NCBI GenBank assembly: GCA_964387885.1
Contig: CAYLYZ010000008.1
Span: 1 to 64,000 of the forward strand
Length of the DNA stretch: 64,000 nucleotides
From: JABGPL01 sp964387885
GTDB lineage: Bacteria > Electryoneota > AABM5-125-24 > Hatepunaeales > Hatepunaeaceae
Direction: 5' to 3'
Shown: one piece after another, positions 8,904 through 17,901 of the stretch
Layout of the letters: the number at the start of each line of letters is the position of its first letter
Position numbering within the stretch: the first letter of the stretch is position 1
Notes under the pieces: model-generated
Told to the model about the DNA's origin: nothing
What the model saw: the letters and a program-made list of their open reading frames with translations, nothing else
Databases searched by the model: none
Program-made: the position numbers and the translations under genes

Positions 8904-11900
8904 CTATCGGATTAATAGTAGCTTCTTATGCGCGATTTTACCAGAATAGGTCAGGTTTACAAAATATATCCCCGATGATAGGTTCCCGACATTTAATGAC
9001 AAAGCATAACGTCCGGCAGAATATTGCCCTTTCGATATCTCCCTTACGAATCTGCCATTTGAGTCCGTCAGAAATATCTGAACATCGTCTGAAACCGGAA
9101 GTTCAAAGCTCAATCTCGTTGTTGAATTAAAGGGATTTGGGTATGGCTCAGCAAAGCTGAACTTCTCTGGAGGTTTTGCATTTTCGGATTTCGCACTGAG
9201 GAAAGGATCAGGTGGTCTTGTGGTTATCCTGATTGCCCGACCCGGTTCGAATGGCGCGATCACTTCCGGATAGCGATTCGAGTACGTCAACTCTAATCCT
9301 CTGAGATGGTTAATATCCTCAAATCCTATTGTGGCGTAATTTCCTTCACCTCTATCGACAATTTCAACATCCCTGTATTGAAAAATTATTTCTCCATCAC
9401 CTGTGGGAGTTTGATAAACAGCCGGATTGAGTATTATTGCTTGAAATGTCTCCGTAAAATCTTCTGCACTGTTTATGGCAATAACTTCGTTCCATTGAAT
9501 TATATATCTACCCTCCTCTCCGTCATATCTTGTGAGGATATTTAGTGGTTCCCTATCTACTCCCCGCCTGATTCCATATAGATCATCCCAATAAGGCGCA
9601 ACTAATGCTGGGGGTCCAAGCGGTGACGGAATTCCCCAGTTGCGAAAATTATACATCCATGTCGATCCGAAACTGAACCATCCGTTTGAACAGATCGATA
9701 TTTGATTGTACTCACGTCCGTAGTACTTAAAGATAAAAGGTAAATCCGTAACAAATGTTGAATCATCGCTTAATAAATGTAGAGTACCACCGTTATTGCT
9801 CAGCTCTATCCAGTCATATTCGGGCACCAGATCTCCATACCGTTCATCATCTATATTCTCATAAGCATAATACCCATATCCATCCGGTCCAAGCGGATCA
9901 TCAGGTCCAGGATTCCCCACTGTAAAACTGAAATACAATTGATCGACCAACCTGTCCCGAGGATCGTAGAAATAAGCGCGCATCGCCACGTGTCGACCTA
10001 TACATGTTTCGTCCTTAATGCGAATGCGAAATGGATCTTCAGCGTTGTCTCCCCTTGCTCCACTCGCTAAAGCGGGATAAGAAGCCTCACCATCCACCAT
10101 TTCAATTGATTCATCAAAGGAATAAAGTTCCGCTCTTAGCCTCTCAACTCCAAGCGGACCCTGATTTCTGACAGTAATCACGAAATCGTCTGTCTCTCCC
10201 GGTTGAATTCGTCCTCCTGCAAAGGTGCTTTCGCAGTATTTCAATACTCCGGAAACAGCCGAAACTCTGAATTGAGCAGTCCAGTCATTACCCTCTGAAT
10301 CTTCAATTGTCAGGTAAAAAGGAAAGGGAATCCAACTCCAAACACGAGGCTCAATTGAGATGATAAAAGGGCTTTGAGATGTTGTGGTTTCTCCCGGTTC
10401 AATATCATCAAATGAAGCTTGAGTTGCATCAATTGTGACTGCGTTTAGTTCACTTGATAATGTTGCGGTTAATCCCTGTAACGAGCTCTCACCAAAGTTC
10501 TTTAACGACACCATGATTTCAACCGGAGAACCCACAACCATTCGATCATCCCCGAATTCATTAGAGATTTCAACACCTGTCAAACCAACCATTCTTTCCG
10601 GGTTAAGAACCTCAATGGTATCTAAATAAGGGACTTTCTGAAAACCGATAACGGTAATTTCTAAGTCACCCCCGGAACTCAATGATACCGGCACATTAGC
10701 AATTCCTCTACTGTCTGTCAGAACACTGATATCAGTCTCTCGATCCTTCCGGAGATTGACCATTGCATTTTTAACCGGTCTGCCATTTGTCCTAACCAAA
10801 AATGGGATATGAGTTTCACCGATAAAAATTTCATCCGGGAAATTAACTTCTAATAAGTCAGGAACCTCAAGGTACAGGTTCAATTCCGGATCACCGAGAA
10901 TATTGTAAATATGGAAATAGAATTCTGCAATATCATTCGAGCCTCTTTTTGATGGATAACTACGCCACAATTCCATTTTTGAGAGCAAAGTTAAAGGACC
11001 GAGTACTCTTTGATTCTTAAACAACAATCCGTAATAATATCCGGCAAACATTGGGTTATTGTATTGAGTTTTTGTAAATAAATCAGAGGGCCCGAAAAAT
11101 GCAATTGCACCAGCCGGATCATGACGACCGCCCAGCGCAATGACACCTTCTCCAAAACAGGGATTTACGTTCGCGTTGCCAAAATCACCCGTGTTACAAA
11201 CAAAAAAAGTGAATACCGGCAGCAAGGGACCGTTATCAAGTTCATTGAGATCAGAAAGATGAAATTGAGGGAAATGAGCGCCATGTGCATCACCCCATCC
11301 GCGATAAGAGAAGATATTGGGGGAACGATTGTTCAAAGATTCAATTATCGGTCCTGCATCCAGCGGATCATCCACACGTCCAAGGAAGTAGAATTCTTCT
11401 ACATCGTGACCAAAGTTTCTAAGATGTCGTGCAAGCCACCTTGTGACATTCACCGGACTCATTATCCTCCTTCCACCATCAGCGAAATTCCCGGCAAAAA
11501 GCGTAGTGTTGTTGAAACAACTCAGGTATCTGTCATATCCACGTGATCCCCTATCAGGCCGATAGGTTTGCTGCTCATAATCGATAATTCTCTGAATCAC
11601 ATTTCGTGTAACTGAAGAGGTTGGGGAATCAGTTGAAATTCTGCCAATAAAAGCATCCGGGAAATAATCGTCTCCCTCTAACAGAACATATGGCAGGTCT
11701 GATACGTCTCTCTCATTTGGTAAATCCGGATTCTGATACCGATATGCCGGAAAGCGGATGTTGGGTGAATTTACATCTCCAATTATCAACACAAATTCCG
11801 GGGGTCTCTCCCAGTTGTCGTATGCATCCTGAATATATGCCTTGATCTCATCTGTCGTTATTCCATGACGATAAATTGGATTAACGACTACGTTAAATCC

Positions 11901-12650
11901 CTTGCGCGTTTTCCAATCAATCAGATCATCTACATAATCCGCCAAATGTTCATCGGTAAGAATTAAATACGAACCTCTTTGAACAATCCTGCCTCCGGGA
12001 AGCGTTCGGGGCAGATTCCCCGGATTAAGTAGAATTGATTCAAAAAGCTCTTCAAAAGCTTGAGAATAGTATCGTTGAGGATCTGGAGCAGAAGCGCAAG
12101 GAGTGCTATCAGGAACAAACTCAAAATCAACCGCGATACCTTCTGCGACGGAAACTGTGTGGTTCTCAAGATTGTACCGTGCTGGTCTGATTACAACCGG
12201 AACGACACGGAGCCATCTTATCCAAACCGGATCACCGATTTCAATAAATGGAGATTGAACAACCTCTCTGACTTTCCTTAAATTTTGATCTCTCGGTTGA
12301 ATGGATTCAGCGCTATAGCAAACTTCCTCTACAGCATCAAGGGTGGCAACTACCCGATATCCCGGAGGTACAGCAATTAATCGTGTAAATACCGGTAACG
12401 CAGGACCATCGGATTCAAAGTCGGCGGTGGCACCTGGTAAGTCAAAATAGAGACGGCTTCCCGATATACCGTCAACAAGTGTGGTGAGTTTACCTGATGG
12501 GAACTCAAGGTCAATATGAAATCCATTTGGGCTTTCGTGGTAGTTCTTAACTGAAAGCTGTGCTGCATGATTGTCGAATGCCTGACCAATTGAAAACTGC
12601 ACAATTAATCCGAAAGACACAATCATAGTGATAAGAAGATTTTTTCTCAT
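8904..12650 (-). CDS. Second gingipain-like C25 family peptidase with T9SS sorting domain
   Basis: The ATG at 12648-12650 follows a GGAGAAATCAAG ribosome site and opens a signal peptide (MRKNLLITMIVSFGLIVQFSI). The 1248-aa product matches the 1252-aa protein at 4671-8429 along its full length. It has the same propeptide-like region, C25 fold, CARDB/Ig-like domains, beta-sandwich (FKYYGREYNQISICSNGW) and PYPNPFNSTTRLSF sorting domain. The nucleophile motif FFVCNTGDF is intact. The catalytic His motif again reads YRGWGD, with His displaced into AHGAHFP. Both copies share the change, so it predates duplication and is unlikely to be a sequencing error. Expected location is the cell surface. The substrate is unknown. 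A role in nutrient acquisition is inference. Confidence 0.85.
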   Translation of the reverse strand: MRKNLLITMIVSFGLIVQFSIGQAFDNHAAQLSVKNYHESPNGFHIDLEFPSGKLTTLVDGISGSRLYFDLPGATADFESDGPALPVFTRLIAVPPGYRVVATLDAVEEVCYSAESIQPRDQNLRKVREVVQSPFIEIGDPVWIRWLRVVPVVIRPARYNLENHTVSVAEGIAVDFEFVPDSTPCASAPDPQRYYSQAFEELFESILLNPGNLPRTLPGGRIVQRGSYLILTDEHLADYVDDLIDWKTRKGFNVVVNPIYRHGITTDEIKAYIQDAYDNWERPPEFVLIIGDVNSPNIRFPAYRYQNPDLPNERDVSDLPYVLLEGDDYFPDAFIGRISTDSPTSSVTRNVIQRIIDYEQQTYRPDRGSRGYDRYLSCFNNTTLFAGNFADGGRRIMSPVNVTRWLARHLRNFGHDVEEFYFLGRVDDPLDAGPIIESLNNRSPNIFSYRGWGDAHGAHFPQFHLSDLNELDNGPLLPVFTFFVCNTGDFGNANVNPCFGEGVIALGGRHDPAGAIAFFGPSDLFTKTQYNNPMFAGYYYGLLFKNQRVLGPLTLLSKMELWRSYPSKRGSNDIAEFYFHIYNILGDPELNLYLEVPDLLEVNFPDEIFIGETHIPFLVRTNGRPVKNAMVNLRKDRETDISVLTDSRGIANVPVSLSSGGDLEITVIGFQKVPYLDTIEVLNPERMVGLTGVEISNEFGDDRMVVGSPVEIMVSLKNFGESSLQGLTATLSSELNAVTIDATQASFDDIEPGETTTSQSPFIISIEPRVWSWIPFPFYLTIEDSEGNDWTAQFRVSAVSGVLKYCESTFAGGRIQPGETDDFVITVRNQGPLGVERLRAELYSFDESIEMVDGEASYPALASGARGDNAEDPFRIRIKDETCIGRHVAMRAYFYDPRDRLVDQLYFSFTVGNPGPDDPLGPDGYGYYAYENIDDERYGDLVPEYDWIELSNNGGTLHLLSDDSTFVTDLPFIFKYYGREYNQISICSNGWFSFGSTWMYNFRNWGIPSPLGPPALVAPYWDDLYGIRRGVDREPLNILTRYDGEEGRYIIQWNEVIAINSAEDFTETFQAIILNPAVYQTPTGDGEIIFQYRDVEIVDRGEGNYATIGFEDINHLRGLELTYSNRYPEVIAPFEPGRAIRITTRPPDPFLSAKSENAKPPEKFSFAEPYPNPFNSTTRLSFELPVSDDVQIFLTDSNGRFVREISKGQYSAGRYALSLNVGNLSSGIYFVNLTYSGKIAHKKLLLIR

Positions 12651-12684
12651 CTTGATTTCTCCAATTTCTGGCATGAACGGATGT

Positions 12685-12702
12685 GCGAGCTGCCTGGCTC
12701 GC
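12685..12702 (-). promoter_or_regulatory. Leader hairpin of the second C25-like gene
   Basis: Arms GCGAGC (12685-12690) and GCTCGC (12697-12702) lie 35 nt upstream of the start codon. This matches the hairpin before the paralogous gene in arm sequence and spacing. The loop differs, which suggests the stem is what is conserved. Confidence 0.5.
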
Positions 12703-12826
12703 CAGATGGAAAACTCTATGATAAATTCCAGGGAGATTATTCCCTGAAAATCTCTTACTACCCTAATGAACTGCTCGGCTAATTTATTTTTAGCCATTGT
12801 CAAATAACACAATAACCTATGATTTA

Positions 12827-12855
12827 AATTTAAACCCAATAATCGTTATTGTCAA
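12827..12855 (-). promoter_or_regulatory. Predicted sigma-70 promoter of the second C25-like gene
   Basis: On the minus strand TTGACA (12850-12855) is followed by a 17-nt spacer and TAAATT (12827-12832). It lies about 180 nt upstream of the start, like the promoter of the paralog. Confidence 0.6.
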
Positions 12856-12896
12856 GTGTGAAAATCTGGCAGGACTGTCATTCCCTTCAGAAAAAC

Positions 12897-12909
12897 TGCC
12901 ATAATGGCA
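12897..12909 (+). promoter_or_regulatory. Candidate activator site upstream of the sigma-54 promoter
   Basis: The 13-bp palindrome TGCCATAATGGCA lies about 85 bp upstream of the -24 element. Further CTGCCA half-sites follow at about 12939-12953. The spacing suits an enhancer-binding protein acting on sigma-54 polymerase. The activator is not in the window. Confidence 0.45.
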
Positions 12910-12994
12910 TGTCTGTTTATGGATATGTCTGCCACTTCTGCCATACAGTTTTAATCCCCTTTTATTAGATATTGTTTTTATGTAATTTACAAAA

Positions 12995-13011
12995 TTGGCA
13001 CGCAGCTTGCA
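12995..13011 (+). promoter_or_regulatory. Sigma-54 promoter of the small heat shock gene
   Basis: TTGGCACGCAGCTTGCA matches the -24/-12 consensus (TGGCAC, 5 nt, TTGCA) with correct spacing. It lies 84 bp upstream of the sHSP start codon. No comparable sigma-70 promoter is seen in between. Confidence 0.8.
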
Positions 13012-13094
13012 ATTAAGAAAAGCAAATGCAAAAGTGAAAACACTTCACTTAAAAAGTTACTTTTAGAAAAAACACATACACGGAGGAATTGAAA

Positions 13095-13547
13095 ATGACT
13101 TTAGTACGCTGGCAACCTTTACGCAGGAGACATTCACTGAGTCCTGCACATTACCTTCATCACAATATGAACAACTTCTTCGGTGATTTCTTTGACTCGG
13201 ATGAAGAGCATGAGACAAGATGGGCACCGAGAGTTGATGTTATCGAGTTGGGAGACAAATTTGAAGTTTCGGCAGAACTTCCCGGAATAGACAAAGAAAA
13301 CGTAAAACTCGAACTGAACGATAACGTACTCTCAATTTCCGGTGAGAAAAATCACGAAAATGAAGGATCAGATCGCAATATACATTTCACTGAAAGATCA
13401 TATGGCAGTTTTCACAGATCTTTCAGGATTCCGACTCACATTGATGCAGGAAGTATTGTAGCGGAATTTGAGAATGGAATTCTCAAGGTCGATCTGCCGA
13501 AGAGTGAAGAAGCAAAACCGAAGTTGATCGATATTAAGATGCATTAA
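13095..13547 (+). CDS. Small heat shock protein, Hsp20/alpha-crystallin family
   Basis: The ATG at 13095 sits 8 nt after a CGGAGGA ribosome site. An upstream in-frame TTG at 13089 is less likely. The 150-aa product has a variable N-terminus (residues ~1-45) and an alpha-crystallin domain. Family hallmarks are present: the W-PRVDV start, the SAELPGIDKENVKLEL strand, and the A-x-x-x-n-GvL motif as AEFENGILKVDLP. The C-terminal I-x-I-type anchor appears as IDIK. It is an ATP-independent holdase that binds unfolding protein in the cytoplasm. The gene has its own sigma-54-type promoter and a terminator, so it is probably transcribed alone. It lies next to a second sHSP and lon. Confidence 0.95.
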   Translation: MTLVRWQPLRRRHSLSPAHYLHHNMNNFFGDFFDSDEEHETRWAPRVDVIELGDKFEVSAELPGIDKENVKLELNDNVLSISGEKNHENEGSDRNIHFTERSYGSFHRSFRIPTHIDAGSIVAEFENGILKVDLPKSEEAKPKLIDIKMH

Positions 13548-13628
13548 ATCAAGCTGCAAACTTAGACAATTTGGCATCCTTGTATTAATTTTTAATTAAG
13601 AATTACTTCGATTTCTGTCAAAATAGGG

Positions 13629-13653
13629 CGTCGTCAACTAAATTGACGACGCT
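13629..13653 (+). terminator. Intrinsic terminator after the first sHSP gene
   Basis: A perfect 10-bp stem (GCGTCGTCAA and TTGACGACGC, 5-nt loop) lies 81 bp past the stop and is followed by TTCTATATTT. It separates the first sHSP transcript from the sHSP-lon unit. Confidence 0.75.
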
Positions 13654-13781
13654 TCTATATTTATAGGACGAGATTATAGTAGAAAATTAATTCAAATGAT
13701 TAATCTACTAAATCCATAACATAGAGTGTTGAATATTTGTTTAATTGCCTTCGCGCTGACTAAAAAACCATCTTTTATAAA

Positions 13782-13810
13782 TTGACTTAATTACAGCATG
13801 AACATATATT
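13782..13810 (+). promoter_or_regulatory. Predicted sigma-70 promoter of the sHSP-lon unit
   Basis: TTGACT (13782-13787), a 17-nt spacer and TATATT (13805-13810) form a near-consensus promoter about 60 bp before the second sHSP start. An imperfect palindrome (TAGTAGA ... TCTACTA, about 13677-13710) upstream might be an operator. Confidence 0.6.
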
Positions 13811-13870
13811 ACGAAGTGAAGTTCCTTTAAAAGTACTACTCAGTTTAAATTTGGGCACACCGGAGGGAAA

Positions 13871-14320
13871 ATGATGACCCCTGATGTTTCAATGGATTTT
13901 AGTAAATTTGATGACCTGAACGATGAAATAGACTTCTTGTTTAACAGTTATTTCAAAAATCGTCGTTCACTTCTGATGCCGATGGAGAGTGGCTGGAAAC
14001 CGAACACGGACATGTATGAAACCGAGAAAGAACTCGTAGTCACAATGGATATTGCGGGAATATCATCTTGCGACATAAAAATACATCTTCAAAGGAACAT
14101 CCTCATCCTCAGAGGAATAAGACGAGAACCTATTCACGAAGCAAAGCGAAAATACCATAAAATGGAAATCGATTTTGGTCCGTTTGAAGCAAGGATAGAG
14201 CTCCCTTGTTCAGTTGGTGCTGAAGGAGTCACTGCCGGATATTCAAAGGGATTCCTCGAAGTCCGACTTCCCAAAATTGCCAAGGGGAGTAAAAAACACA
14301 TCGAAATTAAGATTATCTAA
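13871..14320 (+). CDS. Second Hsp20-family small heat shock protein
   Basis: The ATG at 13871 follows a CGGAGGG ribosome site. The 149-aa product has a divergent alpha-crystallin domain. WKPNTDMYETEKELVVTMD opens it, and the family motif near the end reads AGYSKGFLEVRLP instead of GVL. The C-terminal tail HIEIKII carries an I-x-I anchor. It differs strongly from the sHSP at 13095, so this is not a recent duplication. It lies 16 nt upstream of lon, and the two are very likely cotranscribed. That arrangement suggests substrates held by the sHSP are handed to Lon for degradation (inference). Confidence 0.9.
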   Translation: MMTPDVSMDFSKFDDLNDEIDFLFNSYFKNRRSLLMPMESGWKPNTDMYETEKELVVTMDIAGISSCDIKIHLQRNILILRGIRREPIHEAKRKYHKMEIDFGPFEARIELPCSVGAEGVTAGYSKGFLEVRLPKIAKGSKKHIEIKII

Positions 14321-14336
14321 AAGAACAGACATAAAT

Positions 14337-16688
14337 ATGAATGAAATAGAGACAAAATTTGAGGAAGAGGGTTTCCCGGAAGAACTTCCTCTTTACATGA
14401 CTGACGATTTGGTGATCTTTCCGAGAATTGTTACACATCTTGTGGTTGAGAATTCTGAGTATATCAGTATGATTAATGACATACTTGAAAGCGGAAAAAA
14501 GATGATGACAGTTGCACTCAAGCGTCCTGGAAACGATGGTCAGTCAAGGATTGATGAGCCATATGAGAGTGGTTGCGTTGTAAGTATCGGCAAAATGCTG
14601 CGTATCCCGGACGGTACAATCAGGCTTATTATTCAGGGAATATCGAGAGTCAAAATCAACATCATCAGAGAGAGTAAAAAGAACTATCCCATTTCCTCAA
14701 TAACACAACTGAAATCAAAGCCGTCAGATTCAATCAAACTTGAAGCTTTAACTCGGAAAATTCAAGAGGAATTTGGTGAAATAATTGATTCATCTCAACA
14801 GCTCCCATACGAAATGAAGGTCGCTCTCGCAAATATTAACGATCCGGGTTCACTTGCTGATCTTGTCGGTGCAAACCTGAACATCAGACCGGATGAACGG
14901 CAGAAAATCCTTGCCACGATTGATATTGAAAAGAGATTATCTGATGTTGCCCAATTGGTCAGCCGTGAGCTCCAATTGGCAAAACTCGGCAGCAAAATTC
15001 AGACTGAAGTAACCGGAACCATTGAGAAAAACCAGCGGGAGTATTTCCTCAGGGAACAACTTAAGGCAATCAGGAAAGAGCTTGGGGAAGATGAAAGCGG
15101 AGCAGAGAATCAGGAATTAAAAGACAGGCTGGAAGCTCTTGATGCCCCCGATCAGGTTAAAGCTGCTGCAAAACGAGAATTAGAACGGTTGGACAGGATA
15201 TCACCATCATCTTCAGAATATACCGTGACTCACACCTATTTGAACTGGCTTCTTGATATTCCCTGGAGAATCTCTTCAAAGGATTCAATAAAAATCTACA
15301 AAGCAAAAGAAATTCTCGATCAGGACCACTATGGTCTTGAAGATGTAAAAGAGAGAATTCTTGAATATCTTGCAGTGAGAAAACTGCGGGGAACAGGTCG
15401 TGGTTCAATTATCTGTTTTTCAGGACCCCCAGGAGTGGGAAAAACATCCATTGGTAAGTCTATTGGAAAAGCCATGGGGCGGAAATTTGTTCGAATGTCT
15501 CTTGGAGGTCTCAGAGATGAGGCTGAAATAAGGGGACACCGTCGAACCTATGTAGGAGCTCTTCCGGGTAGGATAATACAGAACATTAAAAGAGCCGGAA
15601 CCAATAACCCGGTTTTCATGCTTGATGAAATTGATAAACTTGGTTCGGACTTCAGGGGTGATCCATCATCGGCAATGCTTGAGGTGCTTGATCCGGAACA
15701 GAACTTTGCCTTCCAGGATAACTATCTCGATGTTGATTTTGATCTTTCGAAAGTGATTTTTATTACCACTGCGAACTACCTTGAGACGATACCTCCACCA
15801 TTACGTGACAGGATGGAAATAATAAAGCTGCCGGGATATGTAACAACTGAGAAAATTCAGATTGCCAAACGACATTTAATACCTCGCCAGATTGAAGAAA
15901 ATGGCTTAAAACCTAACCAGATTAAGTTTTCCGAAAAAGCAATAGAACTCATCATTGCACATTACACACGAGAGGCTGGCGTCAGGTGGCTTGAGCGTAC
16001 TATCGGGAAAGTTTGCAGAAAGGTTGCAATTCAAGTTGTTGACAATGAATCAGAAAAAAAGTTTTCCATAACCGGGAAAAACCTTACAGACTACCTTGGA
16101 CCCGCAAAGATAACAACACTGGAATATGTGAGAAAACCTCAGGTCGGTATTGCCAATGGTCTGGCATGGACTGCAGTGGGTGGAGTTATGCTCTATATTG
16201 AAGCTATTGCCATGCCTGGACAGGGTCGTCTGAAAATTACCGGACAGCTTGGTAACGTAATGAAGGAATCTGCTGATATCGCATTATCCTACATAAGGAA
16301 AAATGCAAAGAAATTAAAGATCGATAAAGAGTTCTTCTCCGAACATGATATTCATGTACATATTCCCGAGGGGGCTACTCCGAAAGATGGACCATCAGCA
16401 GGTATAACTCTTACAACCGCCATGGCATCACTATTTTCGGGACGTCGCGTTCGAAATGAGGTCGCAATGACGGGTGAAATAACTCTTCAGGGCAGGGTTC
16501 TACCAATTGGAGGATTGAGGGAAAAATCAGTCGCCGCTTCACGAGCTCACATGAAAAAGGTAATTTGCCCCATTGGCAACAAATCAGACCTTGAAGAGAT
16601 TCCTGATATCGTGAGAGAAAAAACGGAATTTCAGTTTGTAAGTTCAATCGATGAGGTGCTGAAATCCGTATTACTACCAAAACCATAA
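14337..16688 (+). CDS. lon: ATP-dependent protease Lon
   Basis: The ATG at 14337 gives a 783-aa protein, typical of bacterial LonA. An upstream in-frame extension overlaps the sHSP gene and is rejected. The N-terminal LON substrate domain covers residues ~20-215. The AAA+ module follows, with Walker A GPPGVGKTS at 363-371 and Walker B VFMLDEID. The protease domain has the Ser687-Lys730 dyad, in PKDGPSAG and GGLREKSVA. It degrades misfolded and regulatory proteins in the cytoplasm. The ribosome site is weak, consistent with translational coupling to the sHSP 16 nt upstream. Regulation is probably from the promoter at 13782. Confidence 0.97.
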   Translation: MNEIETKFEEEGFPEELPLYMTDDLVIFPRIVTHLVVENSEYISMINDILESGKKMMTVALKRPGNDGQSRIDEPYESGCVVSIGKMLRIPDGTIRLIIQGISRVKINIIRESKKNYPISSITQLKSKPSDSIKLEALTRKIQEEFGEIIDSSQQLPYEMKVALANINDPGSLADLVGANLNIRPDERQKILATIDIEKRLSDVAQLVSRELQLAKLGSKIQTEVTGTIEKNQREYFLREQLKAIRKELGEDESGAENQELKDRLEALDAPDQVKAAAKRELERLDRISPSSSEYTVTHTYLNWLLDIPWRISSKDSIKIYKAKEILDQDHYGLEDVKERILEYLAVRKLRGTGRGSIICFSGPPGVGKTSIGKSIGKAMGRKFVRMSLGGLRDEAEIRGHRRTYVGALPGRIIQNIKRAGTNNPVFMLDEIDKLGSDFRGDPSSAMLEVLDPEQNFAFQDNYLDVDFDLSKVIFITTANYLETIPPPLRDRMEIIKLPGYVTTEKIQIAKRHLIPRQIEENGLKPNQIKFSEKAIELIIAHYTREAGVRWLERTIGKVCRKVAIQVVDNESEKKFSITGKNLTDYLGPAKITTLEYVRKPQVGIANGLAWTAVGGVMLYIEAIAMPGQGRLKITGQLGNVMKESADIALSYIRKNAKKLKIDKEFFSEHDIHVHIPEGATPKDGPSAGITLTTAMASLFSGRRVRNEVAMTGEITLQGRVLPIGGLREKSVAASRAHMKKVICPIGNKSDLEEIPDIVREKTEFQFVSSIDEVLKSVLLPKP

Positions 16689-16740
16689 TCGGAATTTCAG
16701 ACATTTCATTTTCTTAACAACGCAGGTTAACGGAGGAAGG

Positions 16741-17832
16741 ATGAAGAAGATTGTAACTATTTTGTTAGTAATAACATTAATGCTTCCAACAATTATGCAA
16801 GCTGCTGACTTAAATTTTGAGGAGCAATTAAGACAACTGGCTTCAAAAAATGCCGAAGGATATGTGGGGCCTTTTGCTACTGCTTTCGGTACATCGCTTA
16901 ATTCAGGTTTCTTTCACACTGCCAAACCTCACCATGTTCTCGGATTCGACATTAGTGTAAAAGCTGCCGCTGTTTCAATTCCCGATGAAGGAATGATTTA
17001 TGACTTTTATGTTGGTTCAGCCACGGTAAGTGCCGATCCAAGCTGGATGATTCCAAATAATGAACTGACAGTAGATTTGGAATTACTGTATCCTGAGCGG
17101 GAATCACCGACTCTGTTTGGCGATACTGAAGCAAATTTAATACAGCCTGCTCCTACAGGTGCAGCTGATGCTCTTGAAGCAGCCCTTTTAGGTGCCGGTA
17201 AAACGCAAGCAGAAATTGATATGTTGAAACTAACTCCAGCCTGGTCGAATGCTGTAGGTCAAATTCAAAGCGGAGCAGTTCCACTAACAACTCCGAGTGG
17301 TCTTGATTTGCCAACAGTTGGTTTTGCAATGGCACAAGCATCCTTGGGAATACCATTTGGAACTGAAATATTGTTGCGTTACATGCCTGAGTTGGAATTT
17401 GAAGAAGTTGGGAAGATAACCTTTATGGGATTTGGGATTAAACATAACCTCGACCAATACATTCCAATTCCTCTTTTCCCGGTTGATATTTCAGCACAAT
17501 TCGCGATGCAGCAATTCAAGGTTGGGGATTTCCTCGAATCAAACCACACAATGTGGAACCTTCAGGCATCCAAAAAATTTGGATTCGGAGTAAGTTTCAC
17601 TCCTTACATCGGACTTGGAATGGAAACAAGTTCAATTGACATCAACTATTTGGTTGAAGGCAGTGGTACAATTCTTGATGGAGAAGAAGTTACGTTCGAA
17701 TTGGAAGGTGATAACGGCTTCAGGACAACCGTCGGATTTAATCTCACTTTGCTGTTGATAACATTGAATGCAGATTATTCGATGGGAGAATATGATGCTT
17801 TTACAATAGGTGCTGGATTCACCTTTAGATAG
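16741..17832 (+). CDS. Outer-membrane beta-barrel-like protein (resembles DUF6588)
   Basis: The ATG follows GGAGG and opens a signal peptide (MKKIVTILLVITLMLPTIMQA). The 363-aa product has many alternating-hydrophobicity strands and ends in an aromatic/arginine pair (AGFTFR), as outer-membrane barrels do. The body resembles the DUF6588 family of FCB bacteria, though I recognise it by overall pattern rather than a defined motif. Its function is unknown. It lies 52 bp after lon with little room for a promoter, so read-through from lon is possible. A strong hairpin terminator follows. Confidence 0.6.
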   Translation: MKKIVTILLVITLMLPTIMQAADLNFEEQLRQLASKNAEGYVGPFATAFGTSLNSGFFHTAKPHHVLGFDISVKAAAVSIPDEGMIYDFYVGSATVSADPSWMIPNNELTVDLELLYPERESPTLFGDTEANLIQPAPTGAADALEAALLGAGKTQAEIDMLKLTPAWSNAVGQIQSGAVPLTTPSGLDLPTVGFAMAQASLGIPFGTEILLRYMPELEFEEVGKITFMGFGIKHNLDQYIPIPLFPVDISAQFAMQQFKVGDFLESNHTMWNLQASKKFGFGVSFTPYIGLGMETSSIDINYLVEGSGTILDGEEVTFELEGDNGFRTTVGFNLTLLLITLNADYSMGEYDAFTIGAGFTFR

Positions 17833-17847
17833 GTTTTCATTTCGCGA

Positions 17848-17892
17848 CTTACACAGATTACACAGGTAAAACATCCGTGTAATCTGTGTAAG
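17848..17892. terminator. Bidirectional terminator between convergent genes
   Basis: A perfect 16-bp inverted repeat (17848-17863 and 17877-17892, 13-nt loop) lies between the plus-strand barrel gene and the minus-strand glycyl-tRNA synthetase gene. It probably serves both. Confidence 0.75.
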
Positions 17893-17901
17893 TTTAAATA
17901 T

